Positions 35,991-44,701 of a stretch of 64,000 nt of DNA are shown piece after piece. Positions within the stretch are counted from its first letter, which is position 1, and every line of letters begins with the position of its first letter. Under the pieces are notes generated by a model. That model saw only the letters and a list, made by a program, of their open reading frames with translations. It was not told the origin of the DNA and searched no databases. This DNA is from Chromatiales bacterium (GTDB lineage: Bacteria; Pseudomonadota; Gammaproteobacteria; Steroidobacterales; GCA-2729495): NCBI GenBank assembly GCA_016789845.1, contig JAEUQA010000051.1, forward strand, positions 41,632 to 105,631, in the 5' to 3' direction. The position numbers were made by a program, and so were the translations under genes.

Positions 35991-37217
35991 CTACGGTAGC
36001 CCGGCCAGCGCCTCTTCCTTGCGCGCGGCGTTGAAGTACGCAGCCCTGTGGTACCAGTTGAGGTCCTTTCCACTGCGTGCGAGCGCAGTGAAGGCCTGTT
36101 CCCGGGCCAGGCGGGCCTCGCGGTTGCCGGGTTCGTTGGTCGTGACGATGTCGAGAATTTCGAGAGCAAGCTGGTACTGGCCCTCACTGGCGAGACGCCC
36201 CGCGGTAGCCAGCAGCCTGGCGTTGCCGCCGGCCAGTTCGGCAAGGAGCGCGCTCCGCTCCCTGGCCGGCGCTGGCCTGAACTGCACGGGATTGCTCCCG
36301 TAGTAGCCCGTGTAGTTCTTGAACAGCCGGTTGACGTAGGGCTCCCGGCACGCCTCGAAAGTGGCGGCCAGCAGCGGGTCCGTGCGGAACTCCGCCGGCA
36401 TGGCGACGGCCGCCATGGTCGCCTCCAGATCGTTGCCGCTGCCGACTGACTGCCTCACCTGGACCATCAGGTTGGCCGTCACCGTGCTGAGCGCCTGCAG
36501 GCTCTCCAGCGTCGTCTCCTGGATGCGGCCATGGCCGGGGACCAGCGTCTTCGGGGCGAGGCTCCCGATGAGGTTCACCGCTGCGATCAGGCCTTCGGGG
36601 TAGCCCTCGGGCATGACGGGCGAGCCGAGGTTGGCATTGTTCAGGTCACCGATGAAGACCACCCGGTCCTGTGGCAACCACACCAGTGTCGCGTCGTTGG
36701 TCTCGCCCTGGGCGTGGAACAGCTGGATCTCCCTGCCGCCGATGGTCAGGGTCGTGGACTCCCGGTAGGTGATGTCGGGGTAGACGGCCGGCGCTTCGCT
36801 CGCGGAGCCCAGCACGGTCTGGTTCACGCGCTCCAGGCCCTTCAGCGTCTTCAGGTTGCTGACCAGGTTCTCCTGGGCAACGAACTGCGTGCCGGGCGCC
36901 TGGAAGGCGCTGGCGCCATCCACATGGTCGTAGTGGTAGTGGGTGAAGATCACATAGCGGATCGGCTGGTCGGTCTGCTTGCGGATGTCGGCGAGGAACT
37001 CGCGCCCGATCTCGGGGGTCATCCCCGTATCGATGACCACCACGCCCTCGCTGGTGACGATGAAGCCCATGTTGTTGGACGCGTAGCCGGTCGCGGCGTA
37101 CACGCCGTTGCCGACCTCGACCATACCGCGGGGCGGCATGGCCTGGGCGGAAGCCTGACCTGGGAGGATGAGGGACAGGGAAAGCGCGAGCAGGATGCCG
37201 GTCGATGTGCAGTTCAT
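35991..37217 (-). CDS. Exported metallo-beta-lactamase-fold hydrolase, alkyl-sulfatase-like, 408 aa
   Basis: Zinc hydrolase with HYHYDHVDGA (His93, His95, Asp97, His98) and later GETNDAT and VPGHG metal ligands. The C-terminal region (about 270-400) looks like the alkyl-sulfatase dimerisation domain (FKNYTGYYGSNPVQF), as in SdsA/YjcS, but the protein stops before the SCP2-like third domain of those enzymes. A signal peptide ends at QASAQA. Start chosen at ATG 37217, which gives a proper signal peptide. It starts 27 bases before the second UbiD gene's start region, likely one transcript. Confidence 0.82.
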   Translation of the reverse strand: MNCTSTGILLALSLSLILPGQASAQAMPPRGMVEVGNGVYAATGYASNNMGFIVTSEGVVVIDTGMTPEIGREFLADIRKQTDQPIRYVIFTHYHYDHVDGASAFQAPGTQFVAQENLVSNLKTLKGLERVNQTVLGSASEAPAVYPDITYRESTTLTIGGREIQLFHAQGETNDATLVWLPQDRVVFIGDLNNANLGSPVMPEGYPEGLIAAVNLIGSLAPKTLVPGHGRIQETTLESLQALSTVTANLMVQVRQSVGSGNDLEATMAAVAMPAEFRTDPLLAATFEACREPYVNRLFKNYTGYYGSNPVQFRPAPARERSALLAELAGGNARLLATAGRLASEGQYQLALEILDIVTTNEPGNREARLAREQAFTALARSGKDLNWYHRAAYFNAARKEEALAGLP

Positions 37218-37360
37218 GGGATTTCCGGGGAGAGGTTCGCTGTTGATGAGCAGCAATATTGCCATGCCACGGTAGCCCTGATCGCCCAGGACACCGCACT
37301 ATTCCGCAGCCGGCCCGGACAACCGCCAGAACCGTCGGCGCTGCATCCGTGACAGGGGAC

Positions 37361-38797
37361 CTAGAAGCTGCCCTTCAGCTTCGCCACGTCACCGGCCACG
37401 GCCGTGCCCGCGAAGAAGTCCGGGTTCATGCCGGCGAACAGCCTGACGGGGTTGCGGAACACGAAGCTCTCGAAGTCCTCTTCGCTGATGAGGCCGTCCT
37501 CGACCAGTTCGTGGGCCTCTCCGAGGACCCCGGTCATGTCGGAGACATCCCAGTGGCCGACGTCGGACGAGAATATGGCGTTGAGCTTGCGGCCACCGGG
37601 GAGCAGGCGCGTATCGAAGGCCGTGGCATTCATCCTGTCGTCGGCCTCGCAGCCGTAGTAGAAGTTGGGCACCAGCCGGTCCAGGAAGTCCTCCATGCTG
37701 CCGATGCCGGTGGCGGCGAAGTCGTCGATGGCAGGCTCGGGCCGTGCCCGGCGGGCCGACTGGCCGGGCGCCTGGCCCAGTTTCTCGCCGCCATAGCGGC
37801 GGAAGAGGTCATCGAGCATCTCCGTGTCGAGCCGCTCGGGATTCAGTGACTGTATCGCCCGGGGGCCCCGCTTCTCCCAGCGCTCCTTGAGGTCGCACAG
37901 CAGGCTGGCACCCCAGGCGACGCCGCATTCGAGGAAGGCGAAGTTCAGGTTCCGGAAGCGGTTGGTGACACCGCCGAAGAACAGTGCCTTGGCAAACGCG
38001 TGGCCCGCGTCGGCGAAGTGGCCGGTCTGGTTGTACATGTAGTTGCTGATCGAGCGACGCAGGCCGATGCCCTGGCCGATGGCGTGGGCCGTGACCGGCA
38101 CCTTGAGGTCCATGCACTTCTGCCAGACGGGGTCGTAGTCGTAGGGGCTGTCCAGGGCGAGGGTGTCCACCCAGAACGCGTAGCGGCCGAGTTCCTCGCC
38201 GTGCTTCGTGACGGCCTCGATGGGCCGCTTCACCAGATTGGCGAACATCGGCACCTTCAGTTGCAGTTCCGTGATCGCGAAATCGAGTTCCTCGATCGCT
38301 TCCCCGGGCGTGAAGCAGGGGATCACGGCCGCGGGCGTCAGCCGGTCCCCGAGGCCCCGGTAGAGGTCGGCCATCATCAGGTTGTGGGCGCGGCAGGCGG
38401 CGTGACGGATTTCGGGGTCCGGCAGGTCCGGCAGGAGGAAGCCGATGGTGGGGTAGACGACCGCGTAGTCGATGCCCATCTCGGGCAGGCGCTCGTGCAT
38501 GAGCTTCGGCAGCATGGCCGTCGCGCGGTCGCGGGTGTTCTCCGCCGGTGACGCCCAGAACGCCGGCCGCAGCACGTTGTGATACCGGCGCTGGGCCGGC
38601 GTCATGTCGTACCAGCTGCCAATGCTTCCGCCCTGGAAGGCCTTCCAGGTGCGGTCTGCCATCTGCGGCCCGCCGACCTGCTTCAGGTAGTCGAACATGA
38701 CCGGCAGGACCTCGATCATGTGGCCATCCGAGTCGATGACCGGGTGGCTGAGCTTCTGGCGCACCCTGGCGGATCGGGAAGGGATGGCGCTGTTCAT
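37361..38797 (-). CDS. Amidohydrolase-family protein (ACMSD-like, Amidohydro_2), 478 aa
   Basis: The N-terminal metal motif reads VIDSDGHMIE, as in the amidohydrolase-2 group whose members hydrolyse or decarboxylate small acids (for example aminocarboxymuconate semialdehyde decarboxylase). A mid-protein VTAHAIGQG and a late SSDVGHWDVSD fit the second and third metal or catalytic blocks. No signal peptide. It leads the leftward cluster 42 bases after hslU and 143 bases before the MBL gene. Together with two UbiD decarboxylases it suggests catabolism of a carboxylated, perhaps aromatic, compound. Confidence 0.8.
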   Translation of the reverse strand: MNSAIPSRSARVRQKLSHPVIDSDGHMIEVLPVMFDYLKQVGGPQMADRTWKAFQGGSIGSWYDMTPAQRRYHNVLRPAFWASPAENTRDRATAMLPKLMHERLPEMGIDYAVVYPTIGFLLPDLPDPEIRHAACRAHNLMMADLYRGLGDRLTPAAVIPCFTPGEAIEELDFAITELQLKVPMFANLVKRPIEAVTKHGEELGRYAFWVDTLALDSPYDYDPVWQKCMDLKVPVTAHAIGQGIGLRRSISNYMYNQTGHFADAGHAFAKALFFGGVTNRFRNLNFAFLECGVAWGASLLCDLKERWEKRGPRAIQSLNPERLDTEMLDDLFRRYGGEKLGQAPGQSARRARPEPAIDDFAATGIGSMEDFLDRLVPNFYYGCEADDRMNATAFDTRLLPGGRKLNAIFSSDVGHWDVSDMTGVLGEAHELVEDGLISEEDFESFVFRNPVRLFAGMNPDFFAGTAVAGDVAKLKGSF

Positions 38798-38820
38798 GGG
38801 TTATTCCCCGGGGAAGACGT

Positions 38821-38843
38821 GTCGCGCAGGAATGTGCTCCTAC
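38821..38843 (-). repeat. Degenerate REP element at the hslU stop codon
   Basis: Read on the minus strand it is GTAGGAGCACATTCCTGCGC plus GAC, a diverged relative of the REP family with a conserved GTAGGAGC end. The hslU stop codon TAG is the TAG of GTAGGAG. Confidence 0.55.
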
Positions 38844-40168
38844 AGGATATAGCGGCTGAGGTCCTGGTCCTTCACCAGGCTCCCCAGCTGGGCCTCCACG
38901 TAGGCCGCGTCCACGATCACCCGGCTGCCGCCCTGGTCCGCGGCCTCGAAGGACACGGTTTCCAGCAGCCGCTCCATCACGGTGTGGAGGCGGCGCGCGC
39001 CGATGTTCTCCTGCTCGCTGTTCACGTGGAAGGCGATCTCGGCCAGGCGCCGGACGCCGGACGCGTCGAACTCGATCGTGACGCCTTCGGTGGCCAGCAG
39101 CGCGGCGTACTGGCGGGTGAGCGAGGCATCGGGCTCCGTCAGGATGCGGACGAAGTCCCCGGTGGTCAGCGCATCGAGCTCGACCCGGATGGGGAAGCGT
39201 CCCTGCAGCTCGGGAATCAGGTCGGAGGGCTTCGAGGCGTGAAACGCACCCGAGGCGATGAACAGGATGTGATCGGTCTTCACCATGCCGTACTTGGTGT
39301 TGACCGTGCAGCCCTCGACCAGGGGCAGCAGGTCCCGCTGCACGCCCTCCCGGGACACGTCCACTCCCTGGGTGTCGCCCCGGCGGGCGACCTTGTCGAT
39401 CTCGTCGATGAAGACGATGCCGTTCTGCTCCACGTTCTCCAGGGCGGCTGACTTCAGGTCTTCCTCGTTGATCAGGCGGCCAGCCTCCTCGTCGATGAGC
39501 AGGCGGAAAGCCTCCTTCACCTTGAGCTTGCGGGACTTGCGGCGGCCCGCGCCCATGTTCTGGAACAGGCTCTGCAGCTGGCTGGACATCTCCTCCATGC
39601 CGGGCGGGGCCATGATCTCGACCCCCATCGGCACCGCGGCCACGTCCACCTCGATCTCCCTGTCGTCGAGCCTGCCCTCGCGGAGCATCTTGCGGAATTT
39701 CTGCCGGGTCTCGGAGTCCCGGGATTCCTGGGGCGACGTGAAGCCGGCGGAGGGCGGCGGGAGCAGGGCGTCCAGCACCTTTTCCTCCGCTGCGTCCTCG
39801 GCCCGGTGGCGGACTTTCTGGGTCTCGCGCTCCCGGGTCAGCTTGACCGCCGCGTCCATCAGGTCCTTGATGATGCTGTCCACTTCCCGGCCCACGTAGC
39901 CCACCTCGGTGAACTTGGTGGCCTCCACCTTGATGAAGGGCGCCTGGGCCAGGCGTGCCAGGCGGCGGGCGATCTCCGTCTTGCCCACGCCCGTGGGCCC
40001 GATCATCAGGATGTTCTTCGGCGTGATCTCGTTCTGCAGTGGCTCGCCCACCTGCATGCGCCGCCAGCGGTTGCGCAGCGCGATGGCCACGGCCCGCTTC
40101 GCCGGGTCCTGGCCGATGATGTACTTGTCCAGTTCCTGGACGATCTCGCGGGGCGTCATCTGGGACAT
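38840..40168 (-). CDS. hslU: HslU ATPase/unfoldase subunit of the HslUV protease, 442 aa
   Basis: AAA+ ring that unfolds substrates for HslV. N-terminal [17 protein letters not shown] is characteristic. Walker A is GPTGVGKTE, the pore loop [10 protein letters not shown] is present, Walker B is [12 protein letters not shown], and the I domain occupies about residues 110-240. The C-terminal tail SRYIL matches the family's end that docks into HslV. The start overlaps the hslV stop by one base. The TAG stop is formed by a REP-like element. Confidence 0.97.
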   Translation of the reverse strand: MSQMTPREIVQELDKYIIGQDPAKRAVAIALRNRWRRMQVGEPLQNEITPKNILMIGPTGVGKTEIARRLARLAQAPFIKVEATKFTEVGYVGREVDSIIKDLMDAAVKLTRERETQKVRHRAEDAAEEKVLDALLPPPSAGFTSPQESRDSETRQKFRKMLREGRLDDREIEVDVAAVPMGVEIMAPPGMEEMSSQLQSLFQNMGAGRRKSRKLKVKEAFRLLIDEEAGRLINEEDLKSAALENVEQNGIVFIDEIDKVARRGDTQGVDVSREGVQRDLLPLVEGCTVNTKYGMVKTDHILFIASGAFHASKPSDLIPELQGRFPIRVELDALTTGDFVRILTEPDASLTRQYAALLATEGVTIEFDASGVRRLAEIAFHVNSEQENIGARRLHTVMERLLETVSFEAADQGGSRVIVDAAYVEAQLGSLVKDQDLSRYIL

Positions 40169-40698
40169 CAGAGAACTTCGACGGTGATGTGCTGGTTGGT
40201 GTAGATGCAGATCCTGCCGGCGATCTCGAGGCTCTTGCGGACGATCTGCTCCGCGCCGAGTTCGGAGTTCTCCAGCAGTGCGCGCGCAGCCGCCTGGGCG
40301 AAAGGACCGCCGGAGCCAATGGCCATGAGGTCATCCTCCGGTTCGATCACGTCCCCGTTTCCCGAGATGATCAGTGAGCGATCCTTGTCCGCGACGCACA
40401 GCAGGGCCTCGAGGCGCCGCAGGCGCCGGTCCGTCCGCCAGTCCTTGGCCAGCTCGATGGCGGCGCGGCTGAGGTTGCCGTACTGCTCCAGCTTGCCCTC
40501 GAAGAGTTCGAAGAGGGTGAACGCGTCCGCCGTGCCCCCCGCGAAGCCCGCCAGCACCCGGCCGTCGGCCAGCCGCCGGACCTTCCGGGCGTTGCCCTTC
40601 ATGATGGTGTTGCCCAGGGTGACCTGGCCATCGCCCCCCACGGCCACCGAGCCGTTGCGGCGGACGGAAACGATGGTGGTGCCGTCGAATTGCTGCAT
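40168..40698 (-). CDS. hslV: HslV threonine protease subunit, 176 aa
   Basis: Proteasome-beta-like peptidase. The mature N-terminal catalytic threonine lies in the conserved [10 protein letters not shown]; here it is preceded by a six-residue propeptide MQQFDG, longer than the single Met of E. coli, so autoprocessing is expected. [12 protein letters not shown] and [14 protein letters not shown] are family blocks. First gene of hslVU. The upstream region shows only a weak resemblance to a heat-shock promoter. Confidence 0.97.
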   Translation of the reverse strand: MQQFDGTTIVSVRRNGSVAVGGDGQVTLGNTIMKGNARKVRRLADGRVLAGFAGGTADAFTLFELFEGKLEQYGNLSRAAIELAKDWRTDRRLRRLEALLCVADKDRSLIISGNGDVIEPEDDLMAIGSGGPFAQAAARALLENSELGAEQIVRKSLEIAGRICIYTNQHITVEVL

Positions 40699-40791
40699 GG
40701 AGGCCCGCTTCTTCAGGGTTCTTTGGCCGACAGTCTATCTGGGGGCGGGCCGGGAAATGAAAAGGGGGGCACGGGGGACTTGGGGCCAAGA

Positions 40792-40878
40792 GGGAAATTG
40801 GGGCCATGCCTCAATTCCCCAGCGGTCCGTGCACCTGGCACCGGCTGTGAGGGAATTGAGGCATGGCCCCAATTTCCC
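40792..40878. repeat. Long inverted repeat with 28-base perfect arms
   Basis: Arms at 40792-40819 and 40851-40878 are perfect complements around a 31-base loop. The arm contains GGGGCCATGCCTCAATTCCC, related in plan to the palindrome at 24504-24556 (GGGGACATGCCT..). It fills most of the 199-base gap between hslV and the Cys-repeat gene. Confidence 0.85.
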
Positions 40879-40897
40879 GCTCCCCCTCAGGCTGCGG

Positions 40898-41392
40898 TCA
40901 GTTCGCGCTGGGCGGGGGGGCGCCCATCCGGTCCTTCATCTTCTTGCGGGCTTCTTCCTTCAGTTCATCGCACCTGGCCGGGTCGGCCTTGCACTTGGCC
41001 TCGAGCTCGGCCCGCTTGGCCTTCATCTGCTCCCGCTGCTGCTCGCACTTCTCGGGATTGGCCTTGCAGAACTCCTGGCGCTCGGCGCGCTTCTGCTTCA
41101 TCTGCGCCCGCTGCTCCTTGCACTTCTCGGGATTGGCCTTGCAGAACTCCTTGCGCTCGGCCTTCCTGGCCTGCATCTGGTCCCGCTGTTCCTCGCACTT
41201 CTGCGGGTTGGCCTTGCAGAACTCCTCGCGCCGGGCCCGGGCTTCGTCACACTTGCCGGGGTTCTCCTTGCACACCTCGTTGCGGGGCATCGGGGGAGGG
41301 CCACCGCCCTTGTCGTCAGCGCTGCCGACCAGGGGGCTGCCCAGGATCGTCAGGGCGGCGATGGCGGAAAGCACGGCTTGCTGCATTCGCAT
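40898..41392 (-). CDS. Secreted Cys-pair repeat protein, unknown function, 164 aa
   Basis: After a signal peptide (ending near GSPLVGSA), the mature protein is built of repeats. Five copies of a C-x6-C unit occur (CKENPGKC, CKANPQKC, CKANPEKC twice, CKADPARC). The three central units have an exact 25-residue period, EFCKANPEKCxxQRxQMKAKR. Between Cys pairs the sequence is Arg/Lys/Glu-rich and helical. Ten cysteines in an exported protein suggest one disulfide per repeat or metal binding. I recognise no named family. Start at ATG 41392; another ATG is two codons in. Confidence 0.8.
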   Translation of the reverse strand: MRMQQAVLSAIAALTILGSPLVGSADDKGGGPPPMPRNEVCKENPGKCDEARARREEFCKANPQKCEEQRDQMQARKAERKEFCKANPEKCKEQRAQMKQKRAERQEFCKANPEKCEQQREQMKAKRAELEAKCKADPARCDELKEEARKKMKDRMGAPPPSAN

Positions 41393-41457
41393 AGGGGCGG
41401 CTCCGGTGGGATGTTGCGCAGACTATAGGTTCCGAGGCTGAACGCCAGTTGACGCGG

Positions 41458-41480
41458 GGTCGCGGCACCGCCGCTCCTAC
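41458..41480 (-). repeat. REP element at the xerC stop codon
   Basis: Minus-strand copy GTAGGAGCGGCGGTGCCGCG plus ACC. The xerC stop TAG (41477-41479) is the TAG within GTAGGAG, as at trpA and hslU. Confidence 0.78.
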
Positions 41481-42382
41481 GGCTTCTTCAGCTTTGCCCG
41501 GGGATGGGCCTTGTCGTAGACCTGGGCCAGGTGCTGGAAATTCAGGTGGGTGTAGATCTGGGTGGTGCTGATGTCCGCGTGCCCCAGCATCTCCTGGACG
41601 CTCCGGAGGTCGCTGCTGGACTCCAGCAGGTGGGTCGCGAAGCTGTGGCGGAAGAGGTGGGGGTAGACCCGCTGGGACACGCCGGCGCGCAGGGCCCAGT
41701 ACCGGACCCGCATCTGCACCGTGCGCGGGCTGATCCGGTTGCCCCGGGGCCCGACGAAGAGCGCCTTCTCCTCGTTCTTCGCCATCTGGACCCGTACCTT
41801 GAGCCAGGCTGCGATCTCCGTCCGGGCGTGGCGGCCCACCGGCACGATGCGGGTCTTGTTGCCCTTGCCGGTCACGCGGACGGTGCCGTCGGCCAGGTCC
41901 ACTGCACCCAGGTCCAGGCCCACCAGTTCGGCGAGCCGCAGTCCCGACGAGTAGAACAGCTCCAGCATGGCCCGGTCCCGGGCGGTTTCCGGCTCGTCGC
42001 CCTCGATCTTGAGGAGCTGGGCCATCTGGTCCACGTCCAGCGTGTTGGGCAGCTTGCGCGGCGCCTGGGGCGCGGACACGTCGGCGCCCGGATTGCTCTT
42101 CAGCTGCCCTTCCCGGATCAGGTAGTTCATGAGGCTGCGGGCGCCTGAGAGGCGCCGCTGGATGCTCCGGGGCGACAGGCCGCCCGCGTGGCTGACGGCC
42201 GCGAAGCGCCGCAGGTGATGGGAGCGCAGCTCCGTGAAGGCGGGGATCTCGTGGCGGTCGCAGAACTCGGCGAGGCAGACCAGGTCGCGGCGGTAGCTTT
42301 TTGCCGTGTTGTCGGACAGCCGCCGCTCGAGCTTCAGGTGCTCGAGGAAGCGTTCAGCGGTTTGCCAGTGCCGCGCATCCAT
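41477..42382 (-). CDS. xerC: Tyrosine recombinase XerC, 301 aa
   Basis: Resolves chromosome dimers at dif together with XerD. The N-terminal SAM-like domain (FLEHLKLERRLSDNTAKSYR) precedes the catalytic domain with Arg in SSGLRLAELVGLD, HLFRHSFATHLL and LGHADISTTQIYTHL (nucleophile Tyr). Start at ATG 42382; an upstream in-frame extension is Arg/Pro-rich and unlikely. Position downstream of dapF and DUF484 matches the conserved gammaproteobacterial order and supports XerC rather than XerD or a phage integrase. Confidence 0.94.
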   Translation of the reverse strand: MDARHWQTAERFLEHLKLERRLSDNTAKSYRRDLVCLAEFCDRHEIPAFTELRSHHLRRFAAVSHAGGLSPRSIQRRLSGARSLMNYLIREGQLKSNPGADVSAPQAPRKLPNTLDVDQMAQLLKIEGDEPETARDRAMLELFYSSGLRLAELVGLDLGAVDLADGTVRVTGKGNKTRIVPVGRHARTEIAAWLKVRVQMAKNEEKALFVGPRGNRISPRTVQMRVRYWALRAGVSQRVYPHLFRHSFATHLLESSSDLRSVQEMLGHADISTTQIYTHLNFQHLAQVYDKAHPRAKLKKP

Positions 42383-42410
42383 TCGCGGGGGGCGGGACCT
42401 CCGGCGGCGG

Positions 42411-43121
42411 TCAGGCCGCGGCCCGGGTCCGCAGGGCACAGCTCACGAGTTCGCCCAGCCGCGCCAGGAACTCAATGCTCATGCCCGGGTGGAAGTGATC
42501 CGAGTCCCGGCTGCCGACGGCCAGGAAGCCCAGCTCGGACTTCTGCCCGAGCGGTACCAGCGCGACGGAGCCGATTTCCACGTTGCCCGCACCGAACAGG
42601 AAGTCCCGCTGGGCGTCACGGACCTGGCCGCAGCGCGGGGCATTGGCCTGCAGGAAGGTGCGGAACGAAGCGATGGCGGGGTCGTCCCGGCCCACAACCC
42701 TCAGGAACCGGCCAGAGTTCGCCCCACCCGCCGGATCCTCGAAGACCACCAGCACGGACTGGTCCGCGTTGAAGGAGATCCGGAGCTGCTCTTCCAGCAC
42801 CCGGACCACGCCTGCCGGGTCCGGCGCGGCCAGCATCAGCATGGCCAGTGCGTGAATGCGGGATGCCAGGGCGTCGTTGCTCCGGGCGACATCGAGGAGG
42901 TCCTTGAGCTTGCGCTCGAGCTTCACGTTCTTCTGGCGCAGGACCAGCACCTGGCGCTCCACGAGGGACACCGCCGGTCCCCCCGCATCGTGGGGCAGCC
43001 GGAGGCTGTTCAGGAGGGCCGAATGGCGCTCGAAGAATTCGGGATTGGCCTGGAGGTAGTCAGCGATGCTCTCTTCGGTGAGGGTTGGGTCTGCGACGTG
43101 CTGCTGCTTCAGCGTGCTCAT
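42411..43121 (-). CDS. DUF484 (YigA-like) GAF-fold protein, 236 aa
   Basis: Conserved partner of xerC in gammaproteobacteria, function unknown. N-terminal ESIADYLQANPEFFERH is the family hallmark, then a coiled coil (VERQVLVLRQKNVKLERKL) and a GAF-like domain to the end. The start ATG at 43121 overlaps the dapF stop as ATGA, and xerC begins 28 bases after its end. Confidence 0.9.
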   Translation of the reverse strand: MSTLKQQHVADPTLTEESIADYLQANPEFFERHSALLNSLRLPHDAGGPAVSLVERQVLVLRQKNVKLERKLKDLLDVARSNDALASRIHALAMLMLAAPDPAGVVRVLEEQLRISFNADQSVLVVFEDPAGGANSGRFLRVVGRDDPAIASFRTFLQANAPRCGQVRDAQRDFLFGAGNVEIGSVALVPLGQKSELGFLAVGSRDSDHFHPGMSIEFLARLGELVSCALRTRAAA

Positions 43122-43939
43122 ACCTGGATCGTTCCCTCGAACACAGTGACTGCCTCGCCGGTCATCCACACGGGGAAACCCGGCCCATCCCACCGCACCT
43201 GCAGGGTGCCGCCGGGTAACTCGACGGCCACCCGCGGTTCCAGCAGGCCCCATGTGCGACCGATGACCACGGCCGCGCAGGCTCCCGTGCCGCAGGCTGA
43301 CGTTTCCCCCACGCCGCGCTCGAAAACCCGCAGTCGAATGCGGTCCGGCGCGAGCACCTGCATGAAACCGATGTTAGCACGGTTCGGAAAGCGCTCATGG
43401 CGCTCGAGGCGGGGGCCAAGCTTCTGCACAGGCGCGGTTTCGACGTTGGCGACCTGGAGCACGGCGTGCGGATTCCCCAGCGACACGACGCCGGCCTCGA
43501 CGGTCTCGTCGCCGGCGACCAGCGTGTAGCGCGGTGCCTGCCCGGGTGCCTCGAACGGAATCGCCGCGGGACGAAGCTCGGGCACCGCCATCTCGACGGT
43601 CACCGCACCGTCCTCCTCCATGCGGGCTCGCACCGAGCCCGTGCCATGACCCAGCCGCAGTTCCTGCTGACCAGGCCGGGCGACCAGTCGCGCGATGCAC
43701 CGCGCGCCGTTCCCGCACTGCTCGGCCTCGCTGCCGTCAGTGTTGAAGATCCGGTAGTGGACGTCGTCACCCGCCCGCCTCGGCGCCTCGAGCCACAGCA
43801 GCTGGTCGAAGCCGATGCCCCGGTGACGGTCGGCAAGCTGGCGGATGCGCTCCGGCGCCGGCAGGCCGAGACCATCGCCCCGGATGAGGACGAAATCATT
43901 GCCGAGGCCGTGCATCTTGGTGAACGGGACGTGCATCAC
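43118..43939 (-). CDS. dapF: Diaminopimelate epimerase, 273 aa
   Basis: Converts LL- to meso-diaminopimelate for lysine and peptidoglycan. The two catalytic cysteines are intact: Cys75 in EQCGNGARC and Cys216 in TSACGTGAC. N-terminal KMHGLGNDF is the standard start region. Two Met codons begin the frame; the second is also possible. First gene of dapF-DUF484-xerC. Confidence 0.97.
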   Translation of the reverse strand: MMHVPFTKMHGLGNDFVLIRGDGLGLPAPERIRQLADRHRGIGFDQLLWLEAPRRAGDDVHYRIFNTDGSEAEQCGNGARCIARLVARPGQQELRLGHGTGSVRARMEEDGAVTVEMAVPELRPAAIPFEAPGQAPRYTLVAGDETVEAGVVSLGNPHAVLQVANVETAPVQKLGPRLERHERFPNRANIGFMQVLAPDRIRLRVFERGVGETSACGTGACAAVVIGRTWGLLEPRVAVELPGGTLQVRWDGPGFPVWMTGEAVTVFEGTIQV

Positions 43940-44049
43940 TTTGCGTGGACTTTTGTCAAACCGGCCGCTAAGGTTACCCGTCCTGCGCTCGCCGTGGGAC
44001 GCCTACCCCGAATAAACAGGGCAGCAAAACAAGCAAGGGCAGCTGATTC

Positions 44050-44697
44050 ATGCGTCACATCCTGGTCCTCAATTCCAAAGGTGGCTGCGGGAAGAGCACG
44101 ATCGCCACCAGCCTGGCGGCCTACTACGCAATCCGCGACGAGCGGGTCACCCTGGTGGACTACGACCGCCAGGCATCGAGCCTCGACTGGCTCCGCCGCC
44201 GGCCGGAGAACCGCCCCCCCATCACCGGGGTGGCCGGCTTCCAGGACGGTTTCCGCCCGGTCCCGCGGAATACGGATGTCGTGGTCATCGATGCGCCGGC
44301 CGGCTGCCACGGCCGGGAACTGACCGACCTGGTGCGTCACGCGGAAACCATCGTGGTGCCGGTGCTGCCCTCCACCATCGATATCGTCGCCTCGAGCAAG
44401 TTCATCGACGAGCTGCAGGAGGTGGGCAAGGTCGAGCGCCGGGAAGTGAAGCTGGCGGTAGTGGGCAACCGGGTCCGCGAGGTCACCCTGATCGCCCAGG
44501 AACTGGACGATTACCTGGGCAAGCTGAAGATGCCCTACGTGACCAAGCTGCGCGAGGCGCAGAACTACGTCCGGGCCTACACCCGGGGCCTTGGCGTCCA
44601 CGAACTGCCCGAGTACCTGGCCTGGCCGGACTGGGAGCAGTGGAAGCCCCTGGTCAGCTGGCTGAACAGCAAGCGCAGCCAGCCCAAGGCGGCGTAA
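44050..44697 (+). CDS. ParA/MinD-family ATPase, orphan, 215 aa
   Basis: Deviant Walker A KGGCGKST near the N-terminus and the Walker A' VDYDRQASSLDWL identify the ParA/Soj group that positions cargo on nucleoid or membrane. VVIDAPAG is Walker B. There is no ParB or partner gene adjacent. It has no amphipathic MinD-type tail. Such orphans position chemoreceptors, carboxysomes or other complexes, or take part in polysaccharide export; the cargo here is not evident. It faces dapF divergently over 110 bases and ends four bases before the convergent hemY stop. Confidence 0.88.
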   Translation: MRHILVLNSKGGCGKSTIATSLAAYYAIRDERVTLVDYDRQASSLDWLRRRPENRPPITGVAGFQDGFRPVPRNTDVVVIDAPAGCHGRELTDLVRHAETIVVPVLPSTIDIVASSKFIDELQEVGKVERREVKLAVVGNRVREVTLIAQELDDYLGKLKMPYVTKLREAQNYVRAYTRGLGVHELPEYLAWPDWEQWKPLVSWLNSKRSQPKAA

Positions 44698-44701
44698 CGG
44701 C

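Noticed and set aside
40699..40770. Heat-shock sigma-32 promoter upstream of hslV
   Set aside because: Only a loose CTTTTCA and CCCCAGAT-like pair is visible on the minus strand; both boxes depart too far from consensus to call.
41477..42382. Tyrosine recombinase as evidence of an integrated element
   Set aside because: Gene order dapF-DUF484-xerC and motif content mark it as housekeeping XerC.
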